A stretch of 11,438 bases of DNA from Firmicutes bacterium CAG:95 (lineage in GTDB: Bacteria > Bacillota > Clostridia > Lachnospirales > Lachnospiraceae), in NCBI GenBank assembly GCA_000438155.1, contig FR902932.1:54734-66171 (forward strand), given 5' to 3'. Under the pieces are notes generated by a model. It was not told where the DNA came from, did no database searches, and saw nothing but the letters and a program-made list of their open reading frames with translations. Numbering within the stretch: the first letter of the stretch is position 1; every line of letters begins with the position of its first letter. The position numbers and the translations under genes were made by a program. Of this stretch, positions 1-5,492 are shown piece by piece.

Positions 1-134
1 GCGCATTGAAGGAAGAGATCCCGGCTGACCGGATGGGAACCTGTGCAGAAGCGGCAGAAATGATTTCACAGGTGCTTCATTCACCGGCTTATCTGACCGG
101 TCAGGTGATCACGATGGATGGCGGCTGGATTTAG
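1..134 (+). CDS. SDR-family oxidoreductase (FabG-like), C-terminal fragment
   Basis: Only the last 43 codons are present. The reading frame enters at base 3 and stops at TAG 132-134. The tail reads as the end of a classical short-chain dehydrogenase/reductase: an alpha-helical stretch, then the motif YLTGQVITMDGGWI, which matches the '(Y/F)(I/L)TGq.i.vDGG' C-terminus that shapes the nucleotide and substrate pocket in the 3-oxoacyl-ACP reductase (FabG) group. Family knowledge says such enzymes are cytoplasmic NAD(P)H-dependent reductases. The Rossmann fold and the Ser-Tyr-Lys catalytic residues lie to the left of the window, so substrate and exact subfamily cannot be decided here. A short terminator-like hairpin follows 16 bp after the stop codon. 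Confidence 0.8.
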   Translation, partial: ALKEEIPADRMGTCAEAAEMISQVLHSPAYLTGQVITMDGGWI

Positions 135-150
135 TTGCCATGCATATGAG

Positions 151-174
151 AAAATGATCCAGTGGATCATTTTT
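151..174 (+). terminator. Compact terminator-like hairpin between SDR gene and trxB
   Basis: AAAATGATCC (151-160), a 3-base loop AGT, and the exact reverse complement GGATCATTTT (164-173), followed by one more T. The perfect 10-bp stem ends in a run of five T (170-174), so it could terminate transcription of the SDR gene. Only 4 bases separate it from the trxB ribosome binding site (179-187), and no clear promoter lies between hairpin and start codon. It may therefore act as a leaky terminator or leader hairpin for trxB rather than a full stop. Confidence 0.6.
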
Positions 175-193
175 GAGTAAGGAAGGGAAAAAC

Positions 194-1105
194 ATGTACG
201 ATGTAGTAATTATCGGAGCCGGTCCTGCGGGACTCTCCGCTTCGATTTATGCAAAAAGAGCGGGCCTTAGTGCTGTTACGGTAGAACAGAGCGCCATGAG
301 CGGCGGACAGGTCTTAACAACCTATGAGGTGGATAATTATCCGGGTTTTCCGGGAATCAACGGATTTGATCTGGGAATGCGCTTCCGGGAGCATGCGGAC
401 GGGCTTTCCTGTGAATTTCAGGAGGCAGAGGTGCTCCGCGTGGAAGAGAATAGAGACGGATATCTTGTCACCACCTCCAAGGGCGAATTAAAAACGAAAA
501 CCATTGTGGCAGCAATGGGAGCAGAGCATGCGAAGCTGAATATTCCGGGAGAAGAAGAGCTTGCCGGAATGGGTGTATCCTATTGCGCAACCTGCGATGG
601 CGCTTTTTTCAGAAACCGTACGGTGGCGGTTGTCGGCGGCGGTGATGTGGCAGTCGAGGATGCCATTTTTCTTGCAAGAAACTGTGCGAAGGTCTATCTT
701 GTTCACAGAAGAGACCATCTTCGTGCTGCGAAGTCCTTACAGGAGGCATTACAGGCACTTCCCAATGTGGAAATCCTGTGGGATACGGTAGCAACGGAAA
801 TCAAAGGCGAAGATCAGGTGGAGGCGCTTGCGTTAAAAAATGTGAAAACGGAAGAAACACAGGAGCTTCCGGTGGACGGCGTATTTATTGCCGTAGGCAT
901 TGTGCCGGTAAGCCGGCTGCTTCTGGGAATGGATGTCTGCGATGAAAAGGGATATCTCATTGCAGGAGAAGACGGCATGACGAAGAAGCCGGGAATTTTT
1001 GCCGCAGGTGATATCCGGACGAAAAAGCTCCGCCAGATTGTGACAGCCGTTGCCGATGGAGCCAATGCCATTACCTCTGTAGAAGCTTTCCTCAATCATA
1101 AGTAA
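194..1105 (+). CDS. trxB: Thioredoxin reductase (NADPH, FAD)
   Basis: Low-molecular-weight thioredoxin reductase, 303 residues. It passes electrons from NADPH through FAD and a redox disulfide to thioredoxin in the cytoplasm. Visible motifs: FAD-binding GAGPAG at residues 8-13; active-site CATC with cysteines 131 and 134 (SYCATCDG); NADPH-binding GGGDVAVEDA at 148-157; HRR at 171-173, the pair of arginines that normally reads the NADPH 2'-phosphate; and the C-terminal FAD motif GIFAAGD with Asp273. Length and order are those of the E. coli and clostridial enzymes. I place the start at ATG 194 rather than the in-frame TTG 173, because AAGGAAGGG (179-187) sits 6 bases before 194 and the protein then begins MYDVVIIGAGPAG as usual. 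The stop codon lies inside a 10-bp tandem duplication. The presence of HRR argues against a ferredoxin-dependent flavin thioredoxin reductase. Confidence 0.95.
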   Translation: MYDVVIIGAGPAGLSASIYAKRAGLSAVTVEQSAMSGGQVLTTYEVDNYPGFPGINGFDLGMRFREHADGLSCEFQEAEVLRVEENRDGYLVTTSKGELKTKTIVAAMGAEHAKLNIPGEEELAGMGVSYCATCDGAFFRNRTVAVVGGGDVAVEDAIFLARNCAKVYLVHRRDHLRAAKSLQEALQALPNVEILWDTVATEIKGEDQVEALALKNVKTEETQELPVDGVFIAVGIVPVSRLLLGMDVCDEKGYLIAGEDGMTKKPGIFAAGDIRTKKLRQIVTAVADGANAITSVEAFLNHK

Positions 1106-1113
1106 TCATAAGT
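1094..1113 (+). repeat. 10-bp tandem duplication across the trxB stop codon
   Basis: AATCATAAGT occurs twice in direct succession (1094-1103 and 1104-1113) and is followed by AA. Each copy ends in AAGTAA, so the duplication supplies a second, unused stop and leaves the TrxB C-terminus (..LNHK) unchanged. It is probably a replication slip that is neutral for the protein. Confidence 0.75.
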
Positions 1114-1166
1114 AAATACTGGAGTATTTTCCCGGCATAGTAAGTGCTGGAACATTTTTCCGGCAT
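1113..1166 (+). repeat. Imperfect 28-bp-period tandem repeat upstream of the NlpC/P60 promoter
   Basis: The core CTGGAGTATTTTCCCGGCAT (1119-1138) recurs as CTGGAACATTTTTCCGGCAT (1147-1166), 17 of 20 identical. The similarity extends left to TAA at 1113 and 1141. The second copy ends exactly one base before the -35 hexamer at 1167. The left copy also contains a small inverted repeat, AAATACT-GG-AGTATTT (1114-1129), that may be a weak trxB terminator. The repeat could be a pair of operators, an upstream activation element, or just a relic of local duplication. Confidence 0.6.
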
Positions 1167-1195
1167 TTGACATGGAAGAGGAAAAGTGTTATATT
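1167..1195 (+). promoter_or_regulatory. Strong SigA-type promoter for the NlpC/P60 gene
   Basis: -35 TTGACA (1167-1172), 17-bp spacer, -10 TATATT (1190-1195). The -35 is a perfect consensus match, the -10 matches at 5 of 6, and the spacing is ideal. The predicted transcription start is near 1202, giving a leader of about 58 nt before ATG 1260. The TTG within this -35 hexamer also opens the downstream reading frame, so a start called at 1167 would be a promoter element and not a codon. Confidence 0.8.
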
Positions 1196-1222
1196 TGTTA
1201 ACGAACGTAATAATTTTGTAAC
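1196..1222 (+). promoter_or_regulatory. Possible WalR (YycF)-type binding half-sites
   Basis: TGTTAA (1196-1201), CGTAAT (1206-1211) and TGTAAC (1217-1222) follow the -10 hexamer directly. CGTAAT-N5-TGTAAC matches the WalR consensus TGTWAH-N5-TGTWAH at 11 of 12 defined positions, and the extra TGTTAA lies 10 bp further left. WalR is known in Bacilli to control NlpC/P60 and SH3b wall hydrolases, which fits the gene served. A position over the transcription start would suggest repression. Whether this organism has WalRK is not shown by the window. Confidence 0.3.
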
Positions 1223-1259
1223 AATTATAACCGGGTTTATGAAAATTTTGGAGGATATC

Positions 1260-2513
1260 ATGCAACAGAGAAAGAGAAAAATGCCGGTACGCTTTATGGC
1301 ATTTGGCTTTGCATCCATGCTTCTGTTAAACGGCATGACGATAGATACACAAGCGAAAGAATCTAAAGGTCTTCCTTCTGCCGGAGTGGATTTTTATCTG
1401 GCATCCGAAGGAACAAGCGTTAAGAACATACAGGATGAAAAGGACGATACCGTCAGCAATAACAGTGTTCCGAAAACTTCCCGGAAGGAAGTAAAGGAAA
1501 CTGCTGAAGCAACCACAACAAAGACCGTTAACGAAAAGGAACGGGAAATTGCGAATAAGAAAGAAGAAGAAGGATTTAAGTCTCTTGTGATCGCACAGGT
1601 GAATGACTATGTGAATGTACGGAGCATTCCAAGCGAAGAAGGGGAGATCCTCGGTAAGCTTTATGATAAGTCCGTTGGAGAATTTATTGAAGAAGACAAC
1701 GGCTGGTATAAGATCACATCCGGCTCGGTAACCGGTTATGTCAAGGCGGAATATTGTGTTACCGGTGATGATGCCGTTGCCCTTGCGAAGAAAGTAGGTA
1801 ACCGGATTGCAACCGTTACGACTACTACCTTAAAGGTTCGTGAAGAGCCTTCGTTAGATGCAACCGTACTTGGTCTTGTTCCAATTCAGGATCAGCTCCT
1901 TGTTACAGAAGAATTAGACAACTGGGTTAAGGTTAATATCGAGGAAGGTGATGGCTATGTATCCCTCGACTATGTTACCTTGTCTACTGAATTTGTAAAA
2001 GCAGAATCCAAGGAAGAAGAGGAAGCCCGTCTTGCGAAGGAAGAAGCAGAACGTAAGGCAGCTTTAGAGGCTGCACGGAAAGCAGAGGAGAAGAACCGTA
2101 AGGCAGCAAAGAGTGAAAGCTCTGCTACTACCAGTGAAGCTCCGATTGTATATGCAACAGGTGAAAGCGCACTTGGACAGTCCGTTGCAAGCTATGCCTG
2201 CCAGTTTGTCGGTAATCCGTATGTATATGGTGGAACAAGCCTTACGAATGGTGCGGACTGCTCCGGATTTGTTATGAGTGTTTATGCGAACTTCGGTGTA
2301 AGCCTGCCGCATTCTTCATCCGGTGACCGAAGCGTGGGAACAGCGGTAGACGGACTTGCGAATGCACAGCCGGGTGACATCATCTGTTACTCCGGACATG
2401 TGGCAATCTACATTGGTAATGGACAGATTGTTCATGCATCCACTGCCAAGACCGGTATTAAGATTTCGGATGTGAATTATCGTACACCGCTTGGTGTCCG
2501 CCGGATTTTCTAA
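1260..2513 (+). CDS. Secreted SH3b-SH3b-NlpC/P60 peptidoglycan hydrolase
   Basis: A 417-residue exported cell-wall endopeptidase. Domains in order: a signal peptide (residues about 1-32: basic MQQRKRKMPVR, then a hydrophobic core, then a likely cut after DTQA); a Ser/Thr/Lys/Glu-rich spacer; a first bacterial SH3 domain at about 108-166 (VNVRSIPSEEGEILGKL); a second at about 182-243 (LKVREEPSLDATVLGLV); a highly charged Glu/Lys/Ala helical linker at about 247-295; and an NlpC/P60 domain at about 304-417. The catalytic triad is complete: Cys334 in ADCSGF, His380 in SGHVAIYIG and His392 in HAS. By family, such enzymes cut D-Glu-(meso-DAP or Lys) bonds in stem peptides and the SH3b domains bind the wall. 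The start is ATG 1260 because GGAGG at 1250-1254 precedes it by 5 bases; a longer frame from TTG 1167 would overlap the promoter. The gene is monocistronic, with its own promoter and a strong terminator. Its exact role (separation, elongation or spore-related) cannot be read from sequence. Confidence 0.93.
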   Translation: MQQRKRKMPVRFMAFGFASMLLLNGMTIDTQAKESKGLPSAGVDFYLASEGTSVKNIQDEKDDTVSNNSVPKTSRKEVKETAEATTTKTVNEKEREIANKKEEEGFKSLVIAQVNDYVNVRSIPSEEGEILGKLYDKSVGEFIEEDNGWYKITSGSVTGYVKAEYCVTGDDAVALAKKVGNRIATVTTTTLKVREEPSLDATVLGLVPIQDQLLVTEELDNWVKVNIEEGDGYVSLDYVTLSTEFVKAESKEEEEARLAKEEAERKAALEAARKAEEKNRKAAKSESSATTSEAPIVYATGESALGQSVASYACQFVGNPYVYGGTSLTNGADCSGFVMSVYANFGVSLPHSSSGDRSVGTAVDGLANAQPGDIICYSGHVAIYIGNGQIVHASTAKTGIKISDVNYRTPLGVRRIF

Positions 2514-2553
2514 TTTCGAATCGTTGTCCGGATTTTAAATAACAAGGTTAAGT

Positions 2554-2591
2554 ACAGCCTGTCTGAGGGAAACTTCAGACGGGCTGTTTTT
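2554..2591 (+). terminator. Rho-independent terminator of the NlpC/P60 gene
   Basis: ACAGCCTGTCTGA (2554-2566) pairs with TCAGACGGGCTGT (2575-2587), a 13-bp stem with one G-U pair and an 8-base loop, ending in TTTTTT (2586-2591). The flanks GTTAA and TTAAC can extend the stem, so it could also work from the other side. Confidence 0.9.
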
Positions 2592-2705
2592 AACTTGCTT
2601 TTTTCACGCATTTCAATGAAAAAGTCTGAATTCTTTTTTTGCGTTTTTTGTCCATTGACAAATAGGAGCTTATACATGTTGACTAAAAGAAAATGCTATT
2701 GCTTT

Positions 2706-2812
2706 TGTGGAAAAATGTTTTTCCGTAGATGACAGAAAATTTTATCCACAGAAACAATCCTGTAAAACAGCCAAAAACTAATTTATACACGAAGTTATCC
2801 ACAATATCCACA
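2706..2812. promoter_or_regulatory. Cluster of five DnaA-box-like 9-mers
   Basis: Two perfect boxes TTATCCACA at 2742-2750 and 2795-2803 (plus strand). Three further sites match at 8 of 9 positions: ATATCCACA at 2804-2812, directly abutting the previous box; TTATACACG at 2783-2791, judged against TTATNCACA; and TGTGGAAAA at 2706-2714, which is TTTTCCACA on the minus strand. Five sites in 107 bp, beside T-rich and A-rich tracts, is the arrangement of an origin-type or DnaA-titrating locus. No dnaA, dnaN, rpmH or rep gene is in the window, so calling it an origin is not justified. Regulation of hpf or a DnaA reservoir are alternatives. Confidence 0.6.
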
Positions 2813-2900
2813 AGCAAAAAAACGTATGAAGACCTGAAAAATCAGTGAGAACAGAAACGGGTGTTTTGTGAAATACGACAAGAAGAAGCGAAAATCAGGC

Positions 2901-2957
2901 AAAAAGAATTCCTGTCTGGGAAAAAGAATTGTCCGAAAACTATTCAAATCCGAAAAC
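2901..2957 (+). repeat. Two pairs of short direct repeats upstream of the hpf promoter
   Basis: AAAAAGAATT occurs at 2901-2910 and again at 2921-2930, 20 bp apart or about two helix turns. TCCGAAAAC occurs at 2932-2940 and 2949-2957, 17 bp apart. Both pairs sit just left of the hpf -35 region and could bind a regulator. In such AT-rich sequence the A-rich pair may be chance. Confidence 0.4.
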
Positions 2958-2972
2958 AATAGAATTGAATTG

Positions 2973-3002
2973 TTGCAAAAATGAAAATAAGTGTGTTATA
3001 AT
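2973..3002 (+). promoter_or_regulatory. Extended -10 promoter of hpf
   Basis: -10 TATAAT (2997-3002) is a perfect match and is preceded by TG one base upstream (2994-2995), which makes it an extended -10. The -35 is TTGCAA (2973-2978) with an 18-bp spacer. Predicted start is near 3009, giving a leader of about 40 nt. No SigB-like or SigH-like motif was recognised, although hpf is often stress-controlled in Firmicutes. Confidence 0.7.
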
Positions 3003-3048
3003 GTTTATACAATAATCCTGTCGGACAGGTTATGAAAGGGTGATGAGT

Positions 3049-3576
3049 ATGAAATTTATAATTATTGGCAAGAACATCGAGGTTACACCGGGGTTAAAGG
3101 CAGCGGTCGAGGATAAGATCGGCAAGCTCGAGAAGTATTTTAATCCGGATACAGAGGTTCACGTAACCCTGAGTGTTGAGAAGGACAGACAGAAGATAGA
3201 AGTTACCATACCGGTAAAGGGCAGTATCATCCGTTCGGAGCAGGTAAGCAACGATATGTATGTTTCCATCGATCTGGTAGAGGAAATCATTGAAAGACAG
3301 TTAAAGAAATATAAGAATAAATTAGCGGACCAGAAACAGGCGGCCAGTGTATTCAAGAAGGAATTCATTGAGAAGGAATTCGAGGATGAAGAAGAGATTA
3401 AGATCATCCGTTCCAAGAAGTTTGACATTAAGCCGATGTATCCGGAGGATGCCTGCATCCAGATGGAACTGTTAGGTCACAGCTTCTTTGTATTCTGTAA
3501 TGCAGAAACGGATCAGGTGAACGTGGTTTACAAGAGAAAGGGCAATACGTACGGTCTGATTGAACCTGAACTGTAA
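3049..3576 (+). CDS. hpf: Ribosome hibernation promoting factor, long form
   Basis: Long HPF of 175 residues. The N-terminal domain (residues 1 to about 95, starting MKFIIIGKNIEVTPGLKAAVEDKI) has the beta-alpha-beta fold that binds the decoding region of the 30S subunit. A Lys/Glu-rich linker follows. The C-terminal dimerisation domain (about 118-175, IIRSKKFDIKPMYPEDACIQMELLGHSFFVF, then VVYKRKGNTYGLIEP) joins two ribosomes into inactive 100S dimers in stationary phase. Both domains are full length. I chose ATG 3049: the leader GAAAGGGTGAT pairs with the 16S tail just upstream, and the protein then begins MKF as in relatives. GTG 3040 and ATG 3043 lie within that pairing region. In many Firmicutes hpf is followed by secA, but here a terminator and an unrelated membrane-protein gene follow. 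Confidence 0.93.
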   Translation: MKFIIIGKNIEVTPGLKAAVEDKIGKLEKYFNPDTEVHVTLSVEKDRQKIEVTIPVKGSIIRSEQVSNDMYVSIDLVEEIIERQLKKYKNKLADQKQAASVFKKEFIEKEFEDEEEIKIIRSKKFDIKPMYPEDACIQMELLGHSFFVFCNAETDQVNVVYKRKGNTYGLIEPEL

Positions 3577-3643
3577 AGAGTTAATTTTAAATGCATGATG
3601 TATCATAACTGTGAAGGCATTAAGCGGTTACGAATATAAAAGC

Positions 3644-3675
3644 AAAAAGATGTGTGGCACTCCACACATCTTTTT
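3644..3675 (+). terminator. Rho-independent terminator of hpf
   Basis: AAAAAGATGTGTGG (3644-3657), loop CACT, and the perfect complement CCACACATCTTTTT (3662-3675). This is a 14-bp uninterrupted stem whose right arm ends in five T. The matching A and T tracts on the two sides make it symmetrical, so it may work in both directions. It excludes the upstream in-frame GTG 3654 as the start of the next gene. Confidence 0.92.
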
Positions 3676-3683
3676 GTTATACT
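3675..3683 (+). promoter_or_regulatory. Extended -10 promoter abutting the hpf terminator
   Basis: TG-T-TATACT: TG at 3675-3676 and -10 TATACT at 3678-3683. The T of the TG is the last base of the terminator T-run. Any -35 would fall inside the terminator stem and shows no consensus match, as is common for extended -10 promoters. The predicted transcription start (about 3690) coincides with the ATG of the following gene. Confidence 0.4.
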
Positions 3684-3689
3684 GGGACT

Positions 3690-5492
3690 ATGTTTGTTAT
3701 TCATATTATAATGTTGTTTATTTTCATATTGACGCTGGCCTGTGTATTCCACAAAAGCTTTGTGGAAATGCTGCCGGTAGGGATAAGCAGTCTGGTACTT
3801 TTATTGTACGTACTCAGTTTTGGCAGACACTTGGGCTGGATCGATGGAATTGCACCACTTTTACTTTGCGGAGTCGTTCTTTATTTCTTTACGAGAAAAG
3901 GAGAACAGCGGAAGGAGCTGTTAAGACAGTGTATCGAAATTCTGAAGGATCCATCGACTATAGCAGGGATTATTCTGCTGCTTCTGGTAGTGATCGGAGT
4001 ATCCGGGAAGGTGGTAAGCTGGTGGGATGATTATAACTTCTGGGCAACGGATGTGAAGTCAATCTTTTACCGGAATGGATTTGCAGATAAGTATGCCAAT
4101 GCAGCACCGGAGTTTGGAGATTATCCTCCGGGGACTCAGATGATGAAGTGGTGGTTCCTGCATTTCTCGCCGGGACAGTTCCGGGAGGGACTTTTATTTG
4201 CAGGATATTATGTGTTTAACCTGTCCTTCCTGCTTCCGTTGTTACACTACATCCGGAAGAAAACGCCGCTTAGCATGACGCTGGGAGCAATATTGCTTTG
4301 GATTTTCCCAACGATGACAGAGGTATTCTGGTGCGATGGAGGCTGTGCAGACTTTTCCATGGCGGTGGTGTACGGTGCATTTCTGGTGGCAGTCATCGAC
4401 AGGAAAGATGTTTCACCGTGGCTTTATTACGGACGGCAGGCGTTGTATCTGATGGTACTTGTACTCTGCAAAAATACCGGCTTTGTCTGGTATGCATTTG
4501 CTGTGTTGTTTTCCATCGGGGTTCAGATTCTATACCGGAAAATGGGAGAAGGCCGTTGGCAGAAAAGAACTGCCATGCTGGGAACGATGACGGTGATCAC
4601 TTTGCCTTTCTTAAGTGGCGGAGGCTGGTTTGTGTTCTGCTATCTGCACCGCCGGGTGGCAAAGCTTACCGGAGCAGCCGTGCAGATGGCAACCGGAGGC
4701 ATGAATATTCCGGAGATCAGGGAACAGATGCTTCAGGCCTTTAGCGAAGCGTTCTTAAAATGGCCGCTGCACCGGAGCTCCACGTGGCTGTTTGATTTCA
4801 GTCCGCTTGTATTACTGTTATTTTTACTGGCGGTTTATATTCTGCTGATCGTGCGTAAGAAGCTGAACCGGGGAATGGGACGGTTTTTGCTGATTTATAC
4901 GGTAATAACAGCGATGTTATTCTATACGCTGGTACTGATCAGCCACCTGACCGTTTTTGCGGTGGAAACGCAATATCTCGAGCCGTATGGCATGGTAAGC
5001 TCCATTTCACGGTATGGGGCACCGTTTACGATCGGGGGTCTGTATCTGCTTGCTTATTATGTTATGCAGAGCTTTCCGGATAACCGTGGCTTTTACCTGT
5101 GTACGTTGGTGGTGCTGTTGTCATCCGATTATGCAAGCGCCTACCGTGCGATCTGGGGATACCGGACGGGTGTACAGGAGGAGCTTACAAAGCGCGAAGA
5201 GATTCTGGACGATGCCGCATATGAATTCGCAGAAAAGGTCGGTGCAGGAACGGATTCAGAAATAACCCGGGTGTTGTATGTGCGTGACAGCTCCGATGTA
5301 AGCTGGGTGAGGAATACTTACCTGAACTTCGAGGCGGCACCGGTTTCTGTAATGTATGCGAATGTGGATCTTTCAGAGGTGAGCCGCAAAGAGCTTCTCC
5401 GGCTGATGGAGGAAGCCCATGCGACACATCTCTATATAGGAGGAATGCTTTATACGGCAGAAACACTTTATATGGAAGAAGCACTTCCTTAG
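3690..5492 (+). CDS. Polytopic membrane protein, probable GT-C-type glycosyltransferase
   Basis: A 600-residue integral membrane protein with about 12-13 hydrophobic segments and a soluble C-terminal part (about residue 485 to the end). After the fourth segment comes a large loop (about 109-165) with WWDDYNFW (Asp113, Asp114) and GDYPPG (Asp144-Pro147). An acidic pair in the first large outer loop plus a PP motif is the layout of GT-C-fold glycosyltransferases that use lipid-linked sugars (PMT and ArnT-like families). The acidic WCDGGCAD motif before a later segment also fits. The sugar, acceptor and exact family are unknown, so the role in envelope glycan or glycoprotein synthesis is inference. 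The start is probably ATG 3690 (weak GGGA upstream, possibly leaderless); ATG 3711 is an alternative, and GTG 3654 is excluded because it lies in the hpf terminator. The stop TAG overlaps the stop of the convergent M23 gene by 4 bp. Confidence 0.7.
   Translation: MFVIHIIMLFIFILTLACVFHKSFVEMLPVGISSLVLLLYVLSFGRHLGWIDGIAPLLLCGVVLYFFTRKGEQRKELLRQCIEILKDPSTIAGIILLLLVVIGVSGKVVSWWDDYNFWATDVKSIFYRNGFADKYANAAPEFGDYPPGTQMMKWWFLHFSPGQFREGLLFAGYYVFNLSFLLPLLHYIRKKTPLSMTLGAILLWIFPTMTEVFWCDGGCADFSMAVVYGAFLVAVIDRKDVSPWLYYGRQALYLMVLVLCKNTGFVWYAFAVLFSIGVQILYRKMGEGRWQKRTAMLGTMTVITLPFLSGGGWFVFCYLHRRVAKLTGAAVQMATGGMNIPEIREQMLQAFSEAFLKWPLHRSSTWLFDFSPLVLLLFLLAVYILLIVRKKLNRGMGRFLLIYTVITAMLFYTLVLISHLTVFAVETQYLEPYGMVSSISRYGAPFTIGGLYLLAYYVMQSFPDNRGFYLCTLVVLLSSDYASAYRAIWGYRTGVQEELTKREEILDDAAYEFAEKVGAGTDSEITRVLYVRDSSDVSWVRNTYLNFEAAPVSVMYANVDLSEVSRKELLRLMEEAHATHLYIGGMLYTAETLYMEEALP

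Larger units (their letters stand above)
2592..3039. other. Gene-poor intergenic region, AT-rich
   Basis: About 450 bp with no convincing protein gene. From left to right it holds: T-runs around 2597-2650; an isolated TTGACA (2655-2660) without a matching -10; an 18-codon ORF with a Shine-Dalgarno-like AGGAG (2676-2732, see findings); a palindrome GGAAAAA-TG-TTTTTCC (2709-2724); the DnaA-box cluster (2706-2812); a purine-rich stretch with short direct repeats (2901-2957); and the hpf promoter (2973-3002). A small inverted repeat CCTGT-CGG-ACAGG (3017-3029) lies in the hpf leader just before the ribosome binding site. Confidence 0.7.

Noticed and set aside
173..193. TTG 173 as the trxB start
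   Set aside because: It lies within the hairpin T-run; ATG 194 has a good ribosome binding site and gives the family-typical N-terminus.
1167..1259. N-terminal extension of the NlpC/P60 protein from TTG 1167
   Set aside because: The segment is the promoter and leader; the signal peptide and GGAGG support ATG 1260.
2501..2536. Repeat of CCGGATTTT at 2501 and 2528
   Set aside because: Only 9 bp, one copy is coding, and no further structure; likely chance.
2655..2684. TTGACA (2655) and TTGACT (2679) as promoter -35 boxes
   Set aside because: No -10-like hexamer at 16-18 bp from either one.
3611..4030. 139-residue ORF on the plus strand after hpf
   Set aside because: It runs through the hpf terminator, has no ribosome binding site, and is an alternate frame of the GT-C gene.
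4298..4744. 148-residue plus-strand ORF within the GT-C gene
   Set aside because: Alternate-frame shadow with Arg/Cys/Gly-rich composition and no start signal.
5474..5488. GGAAG-AAGCA-CTTCC as a terminator for the M23 gene
   Set aside because: Stem of only 5 bp and no T-run in either direction.
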